Shown one piece after another: positions 13,901 through 28,900 of a DNA stretch of 64,000 nt. Source of the stretch: Christensenella sp. UBA6880 (lineage in GTDB: Bacteria > Bacillota > Clostridia > Christensenellales > CAG-917); contig DKCG01000024.1 in NCBI GenBank assembly GCA_002449145.1, forward strand, positions 9,826-73,825, given 5' to 3'. Under the pieces are notes generated by a model. The model worked only from the letters and a program-made list of their open reading frames with translations, searched no databases and was not told the origin of the DNA. Each line of letters opens with the position of its first letter. Position 1 is the first letter of the stretch. The position numbers were made by a program, and so were the translations under genes.

Positions 13901-16900
13901 ACATCGTTATATCTGCAACAAGCGGTGGTACAGCATTGACAAGTCATCCGTTCAGCGTTGTTATAGATTCGAGCGCTTACAATTTTTATAAATCTATAAC
14001 TTCAGGTCAAAACACGTTTGCGATTACAAGTGATAAGATTACCGTTAAAAGCGGTGATAATATTGTCACTGGAAACTTTGTCATATCGGGCTTCGAAGTC
14101 GTCATAAAAGAAAGCGATTTCGGCGTTGAAAACAGTGGAATTAACGGAAACAATATCGATAACAACAAATGGGGCAGTCGGAACAATCCGTACATAATTC
14201 GCACGTTCATACAACTTGACAAATTGTCGAGCATTGTGCGCAACGGCGGTGCAGTCAACAGTATAAAAACAGGACTATATGAGTATGTCACCGCAACTGA
14301 CAAAACGTACGCAGGCGCATATTTCAAACTCGCCGTTTCATTGTCGGCAGGTAATATTACGCCTATCGGCACGAATACGGCGGTATTTTCGGGATTCTTC
14401 GACGGCAACAATAAAACGTTGAGCGGAATCAACATCAACAAGGCGGGCAGTTACGTCGGCCTTTTCGGCTATACGAGCGGCGCAACCATTCAAAACCTCA
14501 CGATTTCGGGGGCGGTGAAAGGCTCGAAGTACGTCGGTGGCGTTGTGGGTTACGCGCTCAACACGACGATTTACAACGTAACCAACAACGCAACCGTAAC
14601 CGCAAGATATTCGGTGGATAAAGATTTGTCAACGAGTATCAGACAATACGACGGCGGCAACCAAACGAACGAGGGTTTCGATAAGGTGTTTGACGGAAAG
14701 ACGAGTACGAAGTTCTGCGGCACGCAATCGGGTATGAGTTTCGTTGCGGATTTGAGAAGCAGGTTGGCGATTTCGGGCTTTGCAATCACAAACGCAAACG
14801 ACACGGAAAGCAATTCAAACAGACGCCCGAAAAAGATTCAAATTTGGGGTTCTAACACTGAAAATAATTGGCCGTCCGATAGCCCTAACGATAAGGGAAA
14901 CGCGGGCGCGTGGCCTGCGCTCTACAATTATAAAAACTGGAATCTCGTATTTTCCCTCGATACGAGCAATTTCTCTTCAAGGAACTATGAGAGAGTCGAG
15001 TTCGCTTTTGACGGAAACAAAACTTACAAATACAGATACTACTGGGTTTATATCATAAGCGCGGGCGGCAGTATTCAGTTTTCCGAGTTCGATTTCTTGG
15101 CAGCAGGCGAGGACGTAGGCGGCGTTGTCGGCTACGCTTCGGGTACGAGCGGAAACGGCACGGTCATTTCAAACGTCAAAAACAACGCAAGCGTTACGGG
15201 CAGTAACTATACGGGCGGTCTCGTCGGCAGAGCAAGCGGCAATTTTGCAATCATCGATTCGTCAAACGCGGGCGGCATTATGGGCTTCGACGGCGTTGCG
15301 GGCGTGCTCGGCGCAATGACGAACAATGCTAACGTCACGATTACGAGTTGCCACAACAGCGGAACGGTGTCGAGCAGTCCCGAATCCAACGGCGTTGCGG
15401 GTATCATCGGTCATACGGAATCGGCTTCAAACAGATTGGTCGTTCAAGGCTGTAAAAACAATGCTGCCATAACGGGCGACAGAAACGTCGGCGGCATAGG
15501 CGGACGTATCGAAACCACGAGAAACGCAAAAGACTCGTTGGTTTTTGCAAACTGCTACAACGACGGCAGTATCGCCGCAACAACGTACGGCACGGTGGGC
15601 GGCATTGCCGGTTATTTCTTTGCCAACGGAACGTCGATAGCGGACGTTGCGACGATTTCGTATTGCTTCAGTTCGGGCGCGGTTTCGTCCAACAGCACCG
15701 CTTCCGACAAGAATATCGGCGGTATCGTCGGCAATCCGAGGGCAAGCACGTTGACTTCCACGCGCGTGTATAACTGCTATACGACCAACACGACTTATGC
15801 GATTTCGGGCACGGCAAACGCAACTATCGACAACACCAACTACGTCATTGCAAGCGGCGCATCCGCACCGTCCACGACGAACGGCGGTAAATACTTGGTG
15901 TATAACTCTGCGCTCACTTTCAAACCCGCAATTATCGAAGATGGTTCGGAAACGCCGTTCGATAGTTGGACTGTGATTGCGGAATACGTTAACGCAACCG
16001 TAAACGGCGAAGTCGTCAGATTGTTCAACGACATCAACGGATTTATGGTGTCGGGCGACGTCGCGCCGAGTTCGAGTCAATACTTCCTTTCAAGAAAAGG
16101 CGTGTCGAGTTCGGAATATCTCACGCCGAGCAAGGTTGAAAACGGCAATCCCACGAACGCCGCAGACAGAAGCAATACCGCGACGTTTACCGTTACCGCG
16201 TGGTACGGCGCAAACGCAAATAGCAATATTCAGTGCACGATAAGCACAGTCACGATAAACGATTCAAAAAACAATATTTACAACGGTCAACAGCAAGGCT
16301 TTGCAAGAAGCGCGGTGAGCAATCCGAACACCAACAATAGCGTATACGGCGTCGTGTTCGACTACTTGCTTACTTCGCCGTCCGAGCATTTCGTCAAGAC
16401 GTTTGCATTCGATTCCAACGGCAACCTTACCGAAAGCGGAAGCAATCCGTATCAAGTGGGCGCGTATAATACGACCGTATTCGTAAAAATCGGCGACGTT
16501 ATCGTCGGTAAGAGAGTAAACAGAGTTTTTGAAATCGCGCAAGAAACGATTAACGTCGCGTGGGAATGGACGGACGGCAAACAATCGACTCTGTTCAGCC
16601 GTATCGGCACGGGCGACGGCATTCAGTTCGTATACAACAAAGCGGAACAAGGTTTGGGTTCGGTGACGTTCGCTTACAATCAAAACTTGTTCTATACGGC
16701 GGCGGAATATATGTTTACCTCAAGCGGTAATTTGAAGTATACGAACGCAAGCAGCAACGCGTATTCCCGTACGTACACGCTGAACGACACGAGAAACTTT
16801 AAGATTCATTCGACGAATACCAACGCGGATTTGTCGGGTACGACGGTTACGTTCGAGTGGATTATCCGCAGAAACAAACTCACAATCGAAAATAGGTGGG

Positions 16901-19900
16901 TGAGAGAGGACTTCGGAAAAGACTCGACGATTTATACCTTTGAATACAACGCGGCACATCAAGGCTTGCTCGCGACGGACGGTATAACTTATATCGTCGA
17001 AAACGATACGGCGGGTAAGTCGCACGAGATTTATTCGTGGGTTTTGTATACCGATAATCACGCGAACACCATAAACGTCGGCAGATATTCTCGCAGTATT
17101 TATCTTAACGATCAGACCAACTACGTGATTGCTTACACAAATTCGTACGTCGGAAACAGCACTGCCAAACTTTCGAGCAGCAAGGGCGTGAGCGTAAACG
17201 ATACGCAGTCTTCCGTGATGTATTCGTGGCAGATTCTCGCATACAACATACTCGACAACTTTAATTCGGATTCGAGCAAGACGAAAGTATGGTTCGGCGC
17301 AAACACGGACGTTATCGTCGGCAATCAGTTGACTTCCGTCATTTCGGGGGCGACGAGAGACGGCAATAGCGTGAGCGTAGACTATTATCCGTTGCAATAC
17401 GCTCAAAGCGGCGTGCAACAAGTGCTTGTCTACGGTCAAAATACGACGGAAGTTCAGCACTATTTGCCCAAAAACTTTATTGTTTACGTTCAGTACAACG
17501 ACGGCACGATTGCACGACTCGTCAGCGGCAACGAATACACGCTGTCCGACCTCAAAGCACCCACAGCCGCAAATCCCGCGCCTATAAACACGAGCGTGAC
17601 GGCAAGCGGTCAAGGCAACTTCGCGGGCGACCTCAGCAAATATTATACGGTTTTGTACAGCGATTTCGGCTGGAAGTCGGGCAAGAATCCCAACTCGGCA
17701 AACTGGGGCACTGCGGACAATCCCTACGTCATCGACAGACCCGAATATTTGCTCAGACTCAGCCAAATCGTAAACGGCAAGGACAAGGCGTGGAACTCTA
17801 TTGCAAACACCGCATACTGCTATGCGCCGCAATCCACCGCAACCGCGCAAAACGCAACTTATAAGGGCGCGCACTTCCTCGTGACCGCAAATATCGATAT
17901 GTCGGATTACGTCAGCACGGACGGATTGACCAACTTCTTGCCCGTGGGCGACGGTTCGGCAAACGGCGAACGCCTGTTCTCGGCTACGTTCGACGGCGGT
18001 AATAATGAGATTAAATATATATATAATATCGGTTATTTCGTAAATAAAGCGAATCCGAGCGGCGAAGAAAAGTACGATTACGTCGGCCTTTTCGGCTATA
18101 TCGACGGCGCGACGGTCAAGAACTTGACGGTTACGAGCGAGCGCAGTATTTCCTTCACCGTGGGCGACGTGACGTATAAGGGCGGCGTAAACGGCAGAGA
18201 TTACGTCGGCGGCATAGTCGGCAAAGCGGTGGATTCCACCCTCGAAGAAGTCGTATTGAGATACGGCGATTGCGTGTACGGCAACGATTACGTCGGCGGC
18301 GTGGTCGGCTTTGCGAAAAACACGACGATTGCGAACTCGGGCAAGATTTTCAACGCGAGCGTGAGCGGCAGATTCTACGTCGGCGGTATCGCGGGCGAGT
18401 GGCAAGTTTACGACAAATCTCAACTCGGATTGAACAATCAACAGAGCCTTACGCCTATCGACAGCAGCAGCGTAAGCGGCGCGAAGTACGTCGGCGGTCT
18501 CGTCGGCTGGCTGGATTTGTCGAATTGTTCGGGAAGCGTAACCTTTACGCCGCAATACGACAACGGCACGAGCAAAACTCTCGAAGTTAAGGGCACGGAA
18601 TACGTCGGCGCGCTGTTCGGCACGCTCGTAGGCAACGGATACCGTCAAACCGCAAACAGCACTGGCTTGACTTCAATCGTCATCGAATCGAGCAAAGTGG
18701 GCAACGTTACGCTAAAACCCGTGCCATACACGGACGGAAATTCGACTTATTTGCCCAAAGTTGTGGGCGGACTCGTCGGATTTATCGAGAGCGCGGCACT
18801 CGTTTTCGGCACGAGTTGGAACACAAGCAATATCAAATTCGAGTTTGACAAGACTTCGACGTCGTTCCTCGGCGGCGTGGTCGGCGTTATGAGCAAAAAT
18901 TCGACAATCGAAATGTTCGTCTTGACCAAAAACGACGGCTCGCAACTAACCGCAGTCGACGGAAAAATCACGGCGAATACGCAGTTCGGACACGTGGGTT
19001 CGCCGAGTTCGAGCAACTACAACGCAGGCAGTTTCGTCGGCGGTATCGTGGGCTACGTTTCCTCGCAAGCGGGCTCGTTCTGGCGCGAGGGTACGACCGT
19101 TTTCGGCAACGCGGTTCAATTTGAAAACACGGCAAACATTTACGCAACGGGCTTTGTCGGCGGCATTTTCGGCGCGCTCGGAAATATTGCGCTCTCGAAG
19201 ATAGAGCAGAGCATAGGCGCAGTTTACGACGAAATATCCGTTGCGCAAAATCAAGATAACAGAACTAATATTCTTCAAAAAATCCTCGTTGGCGGCGTTC
19301 GCGAAGGCTTGTCCGGCTCAACGCTCGGCATTGCGCCGACCACCGACAGCGACTACGTTTCGGGCGCAAACGGCAAACTCAGAAACATCGCAAGCGTACA
19401 AGTGACCAAATCGAACGGCATTGGCGGCGAATACGTCGGCGGTATCGTTGGCTACAGCGGCGCAAACGTGCGTCTTGTGCTTCGCAACAAACCGCAAACG
19501 GGCGATATTGACGTGAGCGCGCTAAACGTGTACAGCGGCGGCGCAAACGTGGCGATTGCGGGAAGTTATGCGGGCGGTATCGCAGGTTTCATCGACAATC
19601 TCGAACACGAATTGCAATATATCGTCGTTCAAGCCAAGTTTACGGACTCGAACGCCACGAGAGTGGGCGGTCTTATCGGCGAAATGATGAGCGGCGCGAT
19701 TGACGGTTGCGTGGTCGTGAGCGCAATGGCGGTAGGCGAGAGTATATCCTTTGACACGGACAACTTCCAAGGCAAGGAATACGTCGGCGGTCTTGTTGGC
19801 AGAACGGAAAACGCAAGCATAAGAAACAGCCTTGCAACGGGATTCAACCTTCAAAGCACGTCTATCACCAAAGGCGGCGTGCTCGGCGGCGGTACGAACC

Positions 19901-22900
19901 CGACAATCGAGGCAAGTTGGACGTTCTACATCGCTCGCGAGGGCGCGACTTATTCCACAATCAGCGCAAACGAATACGGCAAATATATCCTCGTCGACAA
20001 GGACACCATAACGTCAAACGGCTCGTCTTATCCGTATTTTGAAAAACTCTGCGCTTTTGCAGGCATTGCAAACACGGCGACGGAAGGTGCTGTCGGCGTA
20101 CTCGAATTTGCCCTCAACGTTCCCACGCAAAGACAACTTGCATTCTACGACGCGAGCGGAAGCGACAGTGTTACGACCAACGGCGGAGAATCAGGCGATT
20201 TTGAAAGCATAAACGGCGTATTGACAATCAAACTCGATATGGAAACGGGTACGAGCATGCAAGTGTGCCTTATCCCGATAGAGTTTGTCAACGTGCCGAA
20301 ACACTATGCAAACGACGACGAGAGAATATCTATTGTAGAGGGCAGATACAAAAAGCCGTCCGACTCGTCAAGATATATTGTTCAAGTGCAAGACGCTCAC
20401 TTTGATGTGGGTGTGACAAACCAAGTGGACAGAATCCAAGCACTTGTGTATTTTGACTGGAACAACGACGGGCATGCCACGCTTGTCGGCGAAAGCGGCA
20501 CCGCAAGCGAAAAAACCGGCGATTATAACGCTTCTTTCCAACCGGGCGACGACCCTGCTTCGCCGTTAACCATAAGCAATCAGAAAGAGTGGAACGATTT
20601 TGCGTACAGCATCTATTCGGGCGCAAACGACTATGCAGGCAAATACGTCAAGTTGCTCACCGACGACATCGTCATCGACAACAGCGCACACTACGGCACG
20701 GCGAGCGGCACCGTTCCGCTGAATTTCAGCACGACTTGTACGCCAAACAATAACAGCGATGACAGCAAGAACGCCACGTCGAATTTAGGCTACAATTTTG
20801 CAGGCAACATTTCGCAAGGCAGCAGCAAAGTCGAAAAGATATACTTTGGCACAAGCAAGAATTTGAGTGCAAAAACGCCGTCTTTCAAAGGCCACTTTGA
20901 CGGCAACGGACACACGATTGAGATTCGATATACAAGCGGCGGTCATCACCGCATAAGCGTGTTTCCGAATGCGTCGAATGCTACTTTCCAAAATTTGACC
21001 ATAAAAGGCAGTATTAAAGCAGGAACAAACAAAGACAATTCCGGTTATGACATTGCGGCATTTGTCGGCAAGCCGTTTGGCGCAATCACGTTTGAAAACT
21101 GCACGGCGGCGGTCGACATTCAGGGTTTGCGTGTTATTGCAGGCTTTGCAGGATGCAGTACGAAAAATGCGCCTATTACTTTTATCGGATGTGTCAATAA
21201 AGGTGATATTCATTCGTTTGAATGGTCTACTTGGACAAGAGGCGGAACACAAACGTTGGGCAACCAGTATGACTACGCATATGGTACAGGTGGATTTGTT
21301 GCCTATGCAAGTAGTAACATAAACTTTGAAAGTTGTCTTAACACAGGTGATATTACCGGAGGTTCCAAAATAGGCGGACTTGTAGGCAGAGTCACAAACG
21401 AAAATAAAAATAAAACTATTCTAACAATAAATAACTGCGCAAATATGGGTAGGATTTATTCCGAAGAGTATAATCCATATAATGCAGATAATGAAACTAA
21501 TAAATCCGGTAACGTTTGGTCAAAGGCAGGGGGACTTGTTGGGGAAGTTGACTACTATACAGAAATGTCAATGTATGCAAGTTACAATACCGGCGAAGTA
21601 CGTGCAATAGGAAATGTTGCGGGTGGTTTGGTAGGTATCATAGGTACTATTCCAGGCGGCGATTCAGATAATAAAGCAGGTTACACAGAAACACAATACT
21701 ACTCAACAATTGCATACTGCTATAATACTGGCGAAGTTAAAGTCGGTAATGTAGAATGGGGTGGCATTACAATGTATGTTCCGGATCAAATCGGCGGTAG
21801 CGGCGTTAATTTTAACGGATCTAATGCCGGCGGTATAATAGGAACAACAGGAGGCGTAAAAGTTTCGTATTGCTACAATGCAGGCAAAATTACTGGACTT
21901 GGCGGTGTCGGTTATATTACAACTTGGCAGGCAAGAAACGGTGGTATCATAGGTGAATTGACATCTCACAACAATAGCAATGTTGGAAGCGTGAAAAACA
22001 TTGGATATGCATACGTTAGAAATTGTTATAACGTCGGTGTAATCGAATTAAAAGAAAGTAAAAAAAGCGCAACCCGTTATAGTGCGGATATTATCGGTTA
22101 TATCCAAGGGAATGCAGGTGACCATTCAGAAATTAAAAACTGTTACGGCGTTGCAAATAACATAATTAACTATACGGACGGTAAAGGTAATCCCGCATAT
22201 TATTCGGGCGTAAACAAAGCCGGAGGTGGTGACAATACATCGTATGTTGCAGGTATTACGCTCAATTCTCGTTCGGATTTGACTGCTATTATGCAATCGG
22301 ACGGAACGGTAAAACCGAAAGCATATTCCGGCACTAACGAGCAAACATTGTGGAATCCGAGCATTAAAACAATCGGTGCGCAAGATTCTACCGCTTACAA
22401 AAACGGAACGCTCGGCGGATACGTCTATGTTTACGGTTGCTTGCCTCAACTTGCGGTGTTTGCCGTTGACACATACAACGGTTTGAGCATGAACTCGCAA
22501 AACTTCGGCAAGGACGAAACCTACGGCGAAGACGGAACATACACGGCGCAAGCGGCAGGCGAAAGATTGAGCCCGTACGTCATTCGCGACGGCATAGACC
22601 TTTTGGGCGTGCAAACGCTTGTCGGACTCGGCTATTCGTTCAAGGGCGAGTACATCGAGTTTGCAAACGGCAAAAACAATATTACTCTCGACCAAAATTT
22701 GAGTTCCGACATTGCAAAAGAGATAAAGTTGCCGACAAAAGTCAGCCAAACCGCTAAGGTCAATGTCGCCGACGGCGCATATAAAGCAAAGTCGGATTTA
22801 GGAGAAGAAAACTACACGCATACAGGCAAAAGTTATCATTTGTTTGCGCAGAGTGCGGTGTGTTCGGGCGACAATAACGCAGGCGTAAACGCTGCCTACG

Positions 22901-25900
22901 TGAATTGGCTTTCGGAAAATTACTATTACAACGGCGATAACGGCAAATATGCAAATAATGCGACGTACAGCGTCCAAAACATGTTCCCGATCGGCAAAAG
23001 CAATCGCCCGTTCAGGGGCAGTTTGAGCGGAAAACAAAAGGACGGCTCAAACACGATTATAAGCAATCTGCATATATCCGCTCATGCAAATAGCGGCGAT
23101 ACATATGCCGGTTTGTTTGGCAGAACGGAAGACGCATATATAGGTTTTGTGGAAATTGGCGGCGCAAGCAAAGTTTGTGCGTATTCTTCGGGCGGAAATC
23201 AAATCGCTTCGTCGGGAGCGGTCGTCGGCTATGCGACAGGAAGCACCGAAGTAGAGCATTGCGCTGTGAACGGAACAACTTCGATCGGGGCTTACGGAAA
23301 AAATAAAGGCGAAATCGTCGCAGCGGACAAAACCGTTTTTGCGGGCGGTATCGTCGGTATCGCAGATCCTAAACGCAGTGCTTCCTACAGCGCAGGTGCT
23401 ATGGCGATCATTCGCAACTGCAACGTTTCGACGACGGGCAATATCGAGAGCGCAAAAGATTATATCGGCGGCATACTCGGTTACGTCGACGGCTTAAGCA
23501 ATGCGGAAGGCAAAGGCAACAGCGTTCGCATCGAAAACTGCAACGTGCAAAACGCGGTCATTCAAGCGGCGGACAGCGCAACCACGTCGAGTTATATCGG
23601 CGGCGTGTTAGGATTCGGTTCGCAATACGTTTCCGCATTCGTCACGGGTTGCTCGGTGGGCGTAGGCGGCAAGGTTGCGATTAAAGGCGAACACAGCCTC
23701 GGCGGCATTGCGGGCGGTATGTCCAACGCACAAGGCGGTTATATCGATTCTTGCACGGTCGGCGGCGGCACGAGCATAACTCGTATAGACCAAGGCGGCG
23801 ACAAACAAGTTGCCGAAAGCGCGAATCACGGCACTGCAATCGGCGGTCTTGTCGGATTTACGCAAAACTCGGCCGACACGGTCAGCCCGCTCACCACGAC
23901 GTTCAGCGGTACGTCTTCGTTCGGCGGCACGATTACGGTGGGCATTGCGGCTACCAACCAATCGCAAGATTCCGACGCGGCAATAAGCTGTATCGGCGGT
24001 ATCGTGGGCGATATGGGCAGCGGCGCAAACTTCGCTTCGGGCTCTGTCGTAACGGTCGGCGGTACGATTTCCATTCCGCTTGCGGCGGCAAACGTCGGCG
24101 GCGTTGCGGGTCGTACGAACACCGCTACGTTCATAGGCAAGTTCGACGTCAGCCCGAATATGAGTACGTCGCACACCGAAAACGTCGGCGGCTTCATCGG
24201 CAAGAATATCGGCACGGTGTATATCCTCGCCGACAACACCGACAAACTCGTAAACGGACTTAAAGGCACGCAAATTTCAATCGGCGGTACTATCGTCGGC
24301 ACAAGCGAAGTGGGCGGCTTTATAGGCGTAAACAATGCGCAAAGCACTCTCAATATCGGCTCAAACGTCGCAAACGCAAAGCCGTATAAGTCGGGTACGC
24401 TCAACATCACCATTTCCGCAAAAGTTATAGGTTCGGGCGAGAACGTCGGCGAGAACGTCGGCGGTATCGTCGGCAAGAACGAGGGCGCAAGTTCGCTCGG
24501 CGCAACCGACTATGCAACCATAGACATCGTCAAAGGCGTTATTCTGCAAAAGGGCGACATAGAAGGTCAAAAATACGTCGGCGGCATCATCGGTCTCAAC
24601 CAAGGCTTGCTCACGACCGGCGGCGGCGAGGCAGACACCGCGATCGGCGGCGCAACGCTCTCGACAGAACAAATAAATTCAATCAAAAATCTTTCCATAA
24701 CCAACGAAGGCAACGTCAAGGGCGGCGCATTGAACGGCACGACATACGAAAACGGCGACTACGTTGGCGGCGTTATCGGATTGCTCGATTCTCCGAGCGC
24801 ACTCCAAGCCACTGACGAGGGCAAGGGCGCAATCGCAGGTACGTTCACCAACAAAGGTACGGTCGAGGGCGGCAGATTCGTCGGCGGCTCGATAGGCTTG
24901 GTGGGCAAAAACGTCACGATTACCGCAAAAGATACCGACACGCTATTCGTCAACAGCGGCGAGGTTACGGCGCACGGCTACTTCGCAGGCGGCTCTATCG
25001 GCGCGCTCGTCGGCACAATCGAGGGCGTAAGCACCGATTATATGATCAACTTCGAGAACGAAGGCAACGTCAACGCGACAGGTTTCGTGGGCGGCTCTAT
25101 CGGCGTGCTTGCAGGTCCCGTTAAATTTGCGCAATTCGTCAACAAATCTAACGGTTTGACGGTCAATGCGGTCAACTCGGTCGGCGGCTCGGTCGGCTAC
25201 ATCGGCTTGCCTTCTATGCTCAAAACCGTGCTCGATACGCTCGGTATCACAATTTCAAGCGATTACGTTCAAATCGTCAACACGCACTTCGAGGCAAAAG
25301 GCAATCTCACCGTCAACGCAAATCAAACCGCAATAGACGAAGCAAAAGGCAACGCTTCCGACTCGTCTACGGGGTGGGGCGGCGTTGGCGGCGCAATCGG
25401 CGTCATCGGCGCAAACGTTGCAAAGTGGGGCTCTGACGATAAAGAAAGAAACACCTACTACGCAAACGGCAACGTCGAGGCAAGCGGCATAAACAACGTC
25501 GGCGGTATCGTCGGTCTTGTCAACGCAGACAACGTCACCATAAGCAATATGCTTGCGCACGGCACGACCGTCAAGGGCGGCGCAAACGTCGGCGGTATCG
25601 TCGGCGCAACGACGGGCGCAGGCACGGTTATCAAGTCGGCATACGCGGTCGAGGGTACGTTCGAAGGCTCGGAAACGGTGGGCGGCATCATAGGTCTTAG
25701 CGAATCCGACACCGACGCGAAATCTTCCTACTGGGTCAAAGGCTATCCCAACGCAACCCTCGCAGGTACGGACGTAGGAAAACTGCAAACGGACCTCGGC
25801 AAGTTTGAAACCATAGTCGAGTATGTCGACAGTCAACCCGTCGTGTTCACCGAAGAATTCTGCACGATGTACACGCCCAAGACCTATTACGACGACTACA

Positions 25901-28900
25901 CCGGCACGCATAAATACGACGGAAAGACCATAACCGCAGTAACCGACGCCAATATGACGTGGGAACAATACTTCGCTTCGAGCCTCGGCATCTCAAATGC
26001 GGAAGAGAAGAACGGTGCGTGGGTCAAACCCATTGCGGGCGCAAAGTCGTACACGACGGGTGCAAGCGACACGGGCTGGTACTTCGTTTACGCAACCGAT
26101 ACCACGATAGGCACCATAACCGATACCACGATAGGCACTATCAGCGCGGAACATTCCGTCAACGCAAACGAATCATACTGGAAACGCATTGCCGACGCAT
26201 ACACCGCAAGCGAACGCGAAGCGGGCGACGATACGAAAGAACTCGAAAAATCGGCAATTGTTTTGGGCGATAACGGTCAACCTCAAAAATCCACGCTTTA
26301 CGCCACCGCGACTTCCGCGGGCGAAAACAGCGGATATTATCTGTATATGGCAACGTCGGGCAACTCTCGTCCGAGCGCGACGTATTCGGGCGATAAGTTC
26401 TTCATCAAGACGCTCACCGTCAACAATAACACTGTGACAGACGGCAATACAACTGCCGATGACGAGGAAAAGTTGGCGGGCAACGTCGCCGTGTACTATC
26501 GCACCATTTCGAGAGGCAAAACGCTCACCTACAACGGCTACGACCGCTTCGCACCCGTCGGAATCACCGCTTCGGAAGGCGACGAAGTTCCGTTCATTAA
26601 AGAACCGTCAACAGACACGACAAAGGCGGATTCATATTGCTACTCGTCCGACATGTCGGCAGACAGTATAAAAGCCGAACCCGGCACATTCAAGTCCAAA
26701 GTCAAGATTTACTACTTTGACAGTGAAGGCACGCCTCACGTAGTCGGCGGCGTCGAAATCGATTGGGAAATCAAAAAGCGCGACCTCGAAGCCTCTTTGT
26801 CCGTTCCGTCGGGTACGTTGACGTACGGCGACCCCGACATCGACGCGGTTTTGACAATCGAAAATATTGCGCCGATTGACGGCAACAATCTTGGAATTGC
26901 GGGCAATATCCGCTTCGAGATAGTCATAAAGGACGAGGACGGCAAAGAAATTGCGAAGTTCACTTGGAACGGCACGGAATTCGTCGGTCAATCGGCAGAC
27001 GGCAAAGTCGTTTCCAACAACATAACCGTTTCAAACGGCGGCTTCGGAATCGGAAGCAACTTAAGCGGCGACGATTTGCTGTTCAATGTCGAAGACATCG
27101 ACTCTCTCGATTTGGCTACGAGAACGTTCAGTTGCAGCATAAACTTCAAGGACGCAAAGACGTACAAAATCAGCGTCGTTACGCCGAATATGGACGACAA
27201 ATACAATCCCTCGCCCATAGTCGAGGACCAGACTATAACCGTCAATCCCGCAACGCTCACGTTGAGAAGAACGTCGGCGCCTTCGCACGACTTCGATAAC
27301 ACCTACGCAAATAAGGGCGCGACGTGGACGGTTTCGGGCTTCAAATTCAATGACGGCGAGGCGCAATTCGCTGCATTCGAGCCTGAGTTCGTAATGGCTC
27401 TCGGAAAAATCAACGAAACAAAAACTGTCACGAAAACAGCAATGCAAAAAGACGGTGCTTTGATAAATCCGGTGAAAATTGACAGTTTGATACAAGTCAA
27501 TCTTCGTGTAAATGAAGAACAAACCGGCAAGATATTGAGTTTTGATTTGACAGGCGTATCAAAAGTCGGCGATTACTACATTAAGATTGCGGGCGGAAAG
27601 GGCTATCGCGTGGGCAACTATACGCTTACGTTCGAGGGCACGAGTGAGCCGACGTATTCGATAAACGAAAATAAGATTACAATCAGCGGCACGACGAACG
27701 GAACACACCAATATGACGGCAGTACGAAAGGAACGATTACGGTGACGTTCACTGCGGACAAGAACATCGTCAATCTCGGTCAGTTCGTCGAACAGTTCTT
27801 TGCCGCAAGCATAAACAACGGCGTAACGGTAAAAACAAAACCGTCCGCCTCGTCGAGCAGTAAGGCCGTAACGTGGGTGTTTGAAACGGGTGTAAACGCA
27901 AACAAATACACCGTAACGCTCAAAAAAGGCGACGGCTACGAGGAAGCGGCAAAGAGTTGTTCGCACATGCCTTCTGCGTTGCCGACGTATAGTTACGAGA
28001 TTACGAAGCGACCGCTCACCGTCGAATTTGCACAAACAGGCAGTTCGCCCTATGAGTACAACACGTATCATCAAGGACTTTCCACCGTCAAGATCTCAAA
28101 TCTCTGCCAGATCGGCAGCGTGTGGGATCATGTCGATATTACGCTTTACGTCGGCGACAATCAATACGTCGTTTCGTCGAATCGCAACAACGCCGTTGAC
28201 GTGAAGAACTTGGTAAGCACAATAAACGTCGGAACGTACGCCGCAACGATAAGCGCTTCGCTCGGCGGAAAGAGCAGCGGCAACTACTATATATCCAACT
28301 ACGACGAAAGCACGAGTTGGACGATCAAGAAGCATAAACTCACGCTCAGCGGTCTCAAACAGGACGACGGCAAGATTTACGACGGCACGCCCGTTACGCC
28401 CGTCCTCAAAGTCAACGGAAGCGACATCTCTAACGGCGAGATTACGTACGGCGCGGATACCATAAAGATCAAGTATTCCGCAACCGTTGACGGCGCAACG
28501 ACGGACACGATCGTTAATGCGGGAACGTACAAAATAGGCATCGGCGGCAACGCAACCGATGCGATTATCGCAATGCGCGGCAGTGAAAACACCACGCAAA
28601 ACTACGAAATCGACGGCACGGACGAGGCGGAATACACCATTCAACCCAGACAAATCAAACTCACTTGGAAGAATGCCCCGTCGTTCGTGTTCAGTAATGC
28701 GGCGCAAGGCTTGATAGTCACGGGCGTTGAGGGTATCGACGGCAACGGAAGCCTCGCAATCGTAAACGGTTCGAGCACGATAGACGGCGTGAATATCAAG
28801 GGATATGCAGGAAACGACGTCATCGAAATCACAATATCGGGCGCGGCGACTCACGTTGCGGACGGCAAGAAGTTTATGACTGCGGTCATAAGCAAAGTGA

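Noticed and set aside
16720..18648. Open frame of 642 codons on the minus strand inside the giant gene
   Set aside because: Same cause as above: an antisense shadow of GLUG repeats with biased composition.
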